NCBI GenBank assembly: GCA_026225945.1
Contig: JAMJFZ010001816.1
Span: 77,001-141,000, forward strand
DNA length: 64,000 nt
Reading direction: 5' to 3'
Source of the DNA: Cricetomys ansorgei
Lineage: Eukaryota; Chordata; Mammalia; Rodentia; Nesomyidae
A program made the translations under genes and the position numbers. Under the pieces are notes generated by a model, which saw only the letters and a program-made list of their open reading frames with translations, did no database searches and was not told where the DNA came from. This document shows, piece by piece, positions 63,771-64,000 of this stretch (its first letter is position 1; every line of letters starts with the position of its first letter).

Positions 63771-63925
63771 CTTTTTTTGTTTCTAGACAAGGTTTCTCTG
63801 TTGTAACTCTAACTGTCCCGGAACTTACTCTATAGACCAGGCTGGCCTCAAACTAACAGAGATCCGCCTCCTCTGCCACCTGACTGCTGGGGTTAAAGGT
63901 GTGCCTTACCACCACCCAGCCTATA
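63770..63925 (-). mobile_element. B1 SINE
   Basis: Reverse-oriented: AGACAAGGTTTCTCTG, TTGTAACTCTAACTGTCC, CTATAGACCAGGCTGGCC and GACTGCTGGGGTTAAAGG. It appears inserted within or at the end of the L1 fragment at 62930-63770. Confidence 0.95.
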
Positions 63926-64000
63926 CTTCAATCTTAATTAGATTGTTTTCTTGATTTTCAGATTATATTTAGCTGTTTATATAGTCTAATATTAATCCTC

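Larger units (their letters stand above)
53219..64000 (-). other. Klhl1: Klhl1 upstream intron, partial
   Basis: This is the 3' portion of the intron upstream of the antepenultimate exon; it ends with a TTTTCAG acceptor and its start is outside the window. It is AT-rich. It contains a (CA)n tract at 55571-55612, a less AT-rich purine-biased block at 57000-57450, a B1 at 59005-59165, an L1 3' end at 61230-61800, an unassigned less AT-rich block at 62160-62780, an L1 fragment at 62930-63770 and a B1 at 63770-63925. I found no additional kelch exon in it. Confidence 0.8.

Noticed and set aside
53219..64000. SCA8-type CTG repeat or antisense ATXN8OS-like transcript
   Set aside because: That locus overlaps the 5' end of KLHL1, outside this window, and no CTG/CAG expansion is present here.
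1..64000. CRISPR arrays, tRNA/rRNA genes, bacterial operons or phage-like systems
   Set aside because: No spaced direct repeats, no tRNA cloverleaf apart from SINE-derived heads, and no dense coding; the window is vertebrate intronic and intergenic DNA.

Overview
This window is mammalian nuclear DNA from a muroid rodent. It carries B1-, B3- and B4-type SINEs, rodent-type L1 3' ends, MaLR (ORR1-like) LTRs, long microsatellites and AT-rich intronic DNA. I could not assign the species. The B1 copies carry GTTGTAACTCT-type diagnostic bases where, from memory, I would expect a GTGTAGCCCT-type segment in house mouse.

The only protein-coding gene I can support is the 3' end of Klhl1 (kelch-like 1, also called MRP2) on the minus strand. 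Three exons are intact and correctly spliced. The antepenultimate exon is 53218-53006 (70 codons plus split codons). The penultimate exon is 39412-39241 (57 codons). The last coding exon is 34421-34362 (19 codons plus stop). The split codons agree across each junction: phase 2 between the first two, phase 0 between the last two. Joined, they give the last about 147 residues, the C-terminal kelch blades of the beta-propeller. The probable 3' UTR runs down to about 33.3 kb. The BTB and BACK domains, the promoter and the first exons lie beyond 64000.

Layout: 1-33296 is intergenic DNA downstream of Klhl1. It is filled with SINEs, MaLR LTRs, L1 3'-end fragments, a nested ERV-like LTR, four copies of a GTCAGT-rich repeat, a long hairpin-forming inverted repeat near 11.2 kb and simple repeats. 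33297-34421 is the 3' UTR and last exon. 34422-39240 is an AT-rich intron. 39413-53005 is a 13.6 kb intron holding four truncated L1 fragments, all antisense to Klhl1. 53219-64000 is part of the next intron upstream, with one B1, an antisense L1 3' end, a sense L1 3' end and a terminal B1.

I found no bacterial-type system, CRISPR array, tRNA or rRNA gene, or intact transposon ORF. The most notable non-genic structures are the inverted repeat at 11038-11400, the four-copy AP-1-motif-bearing repeat (930-1725, 19672-19850, 25185-26530, 28965-29900) and a 128 bp tandem duplication at 3086-3334. Family names for repeats are from memory and were not checked by database search.
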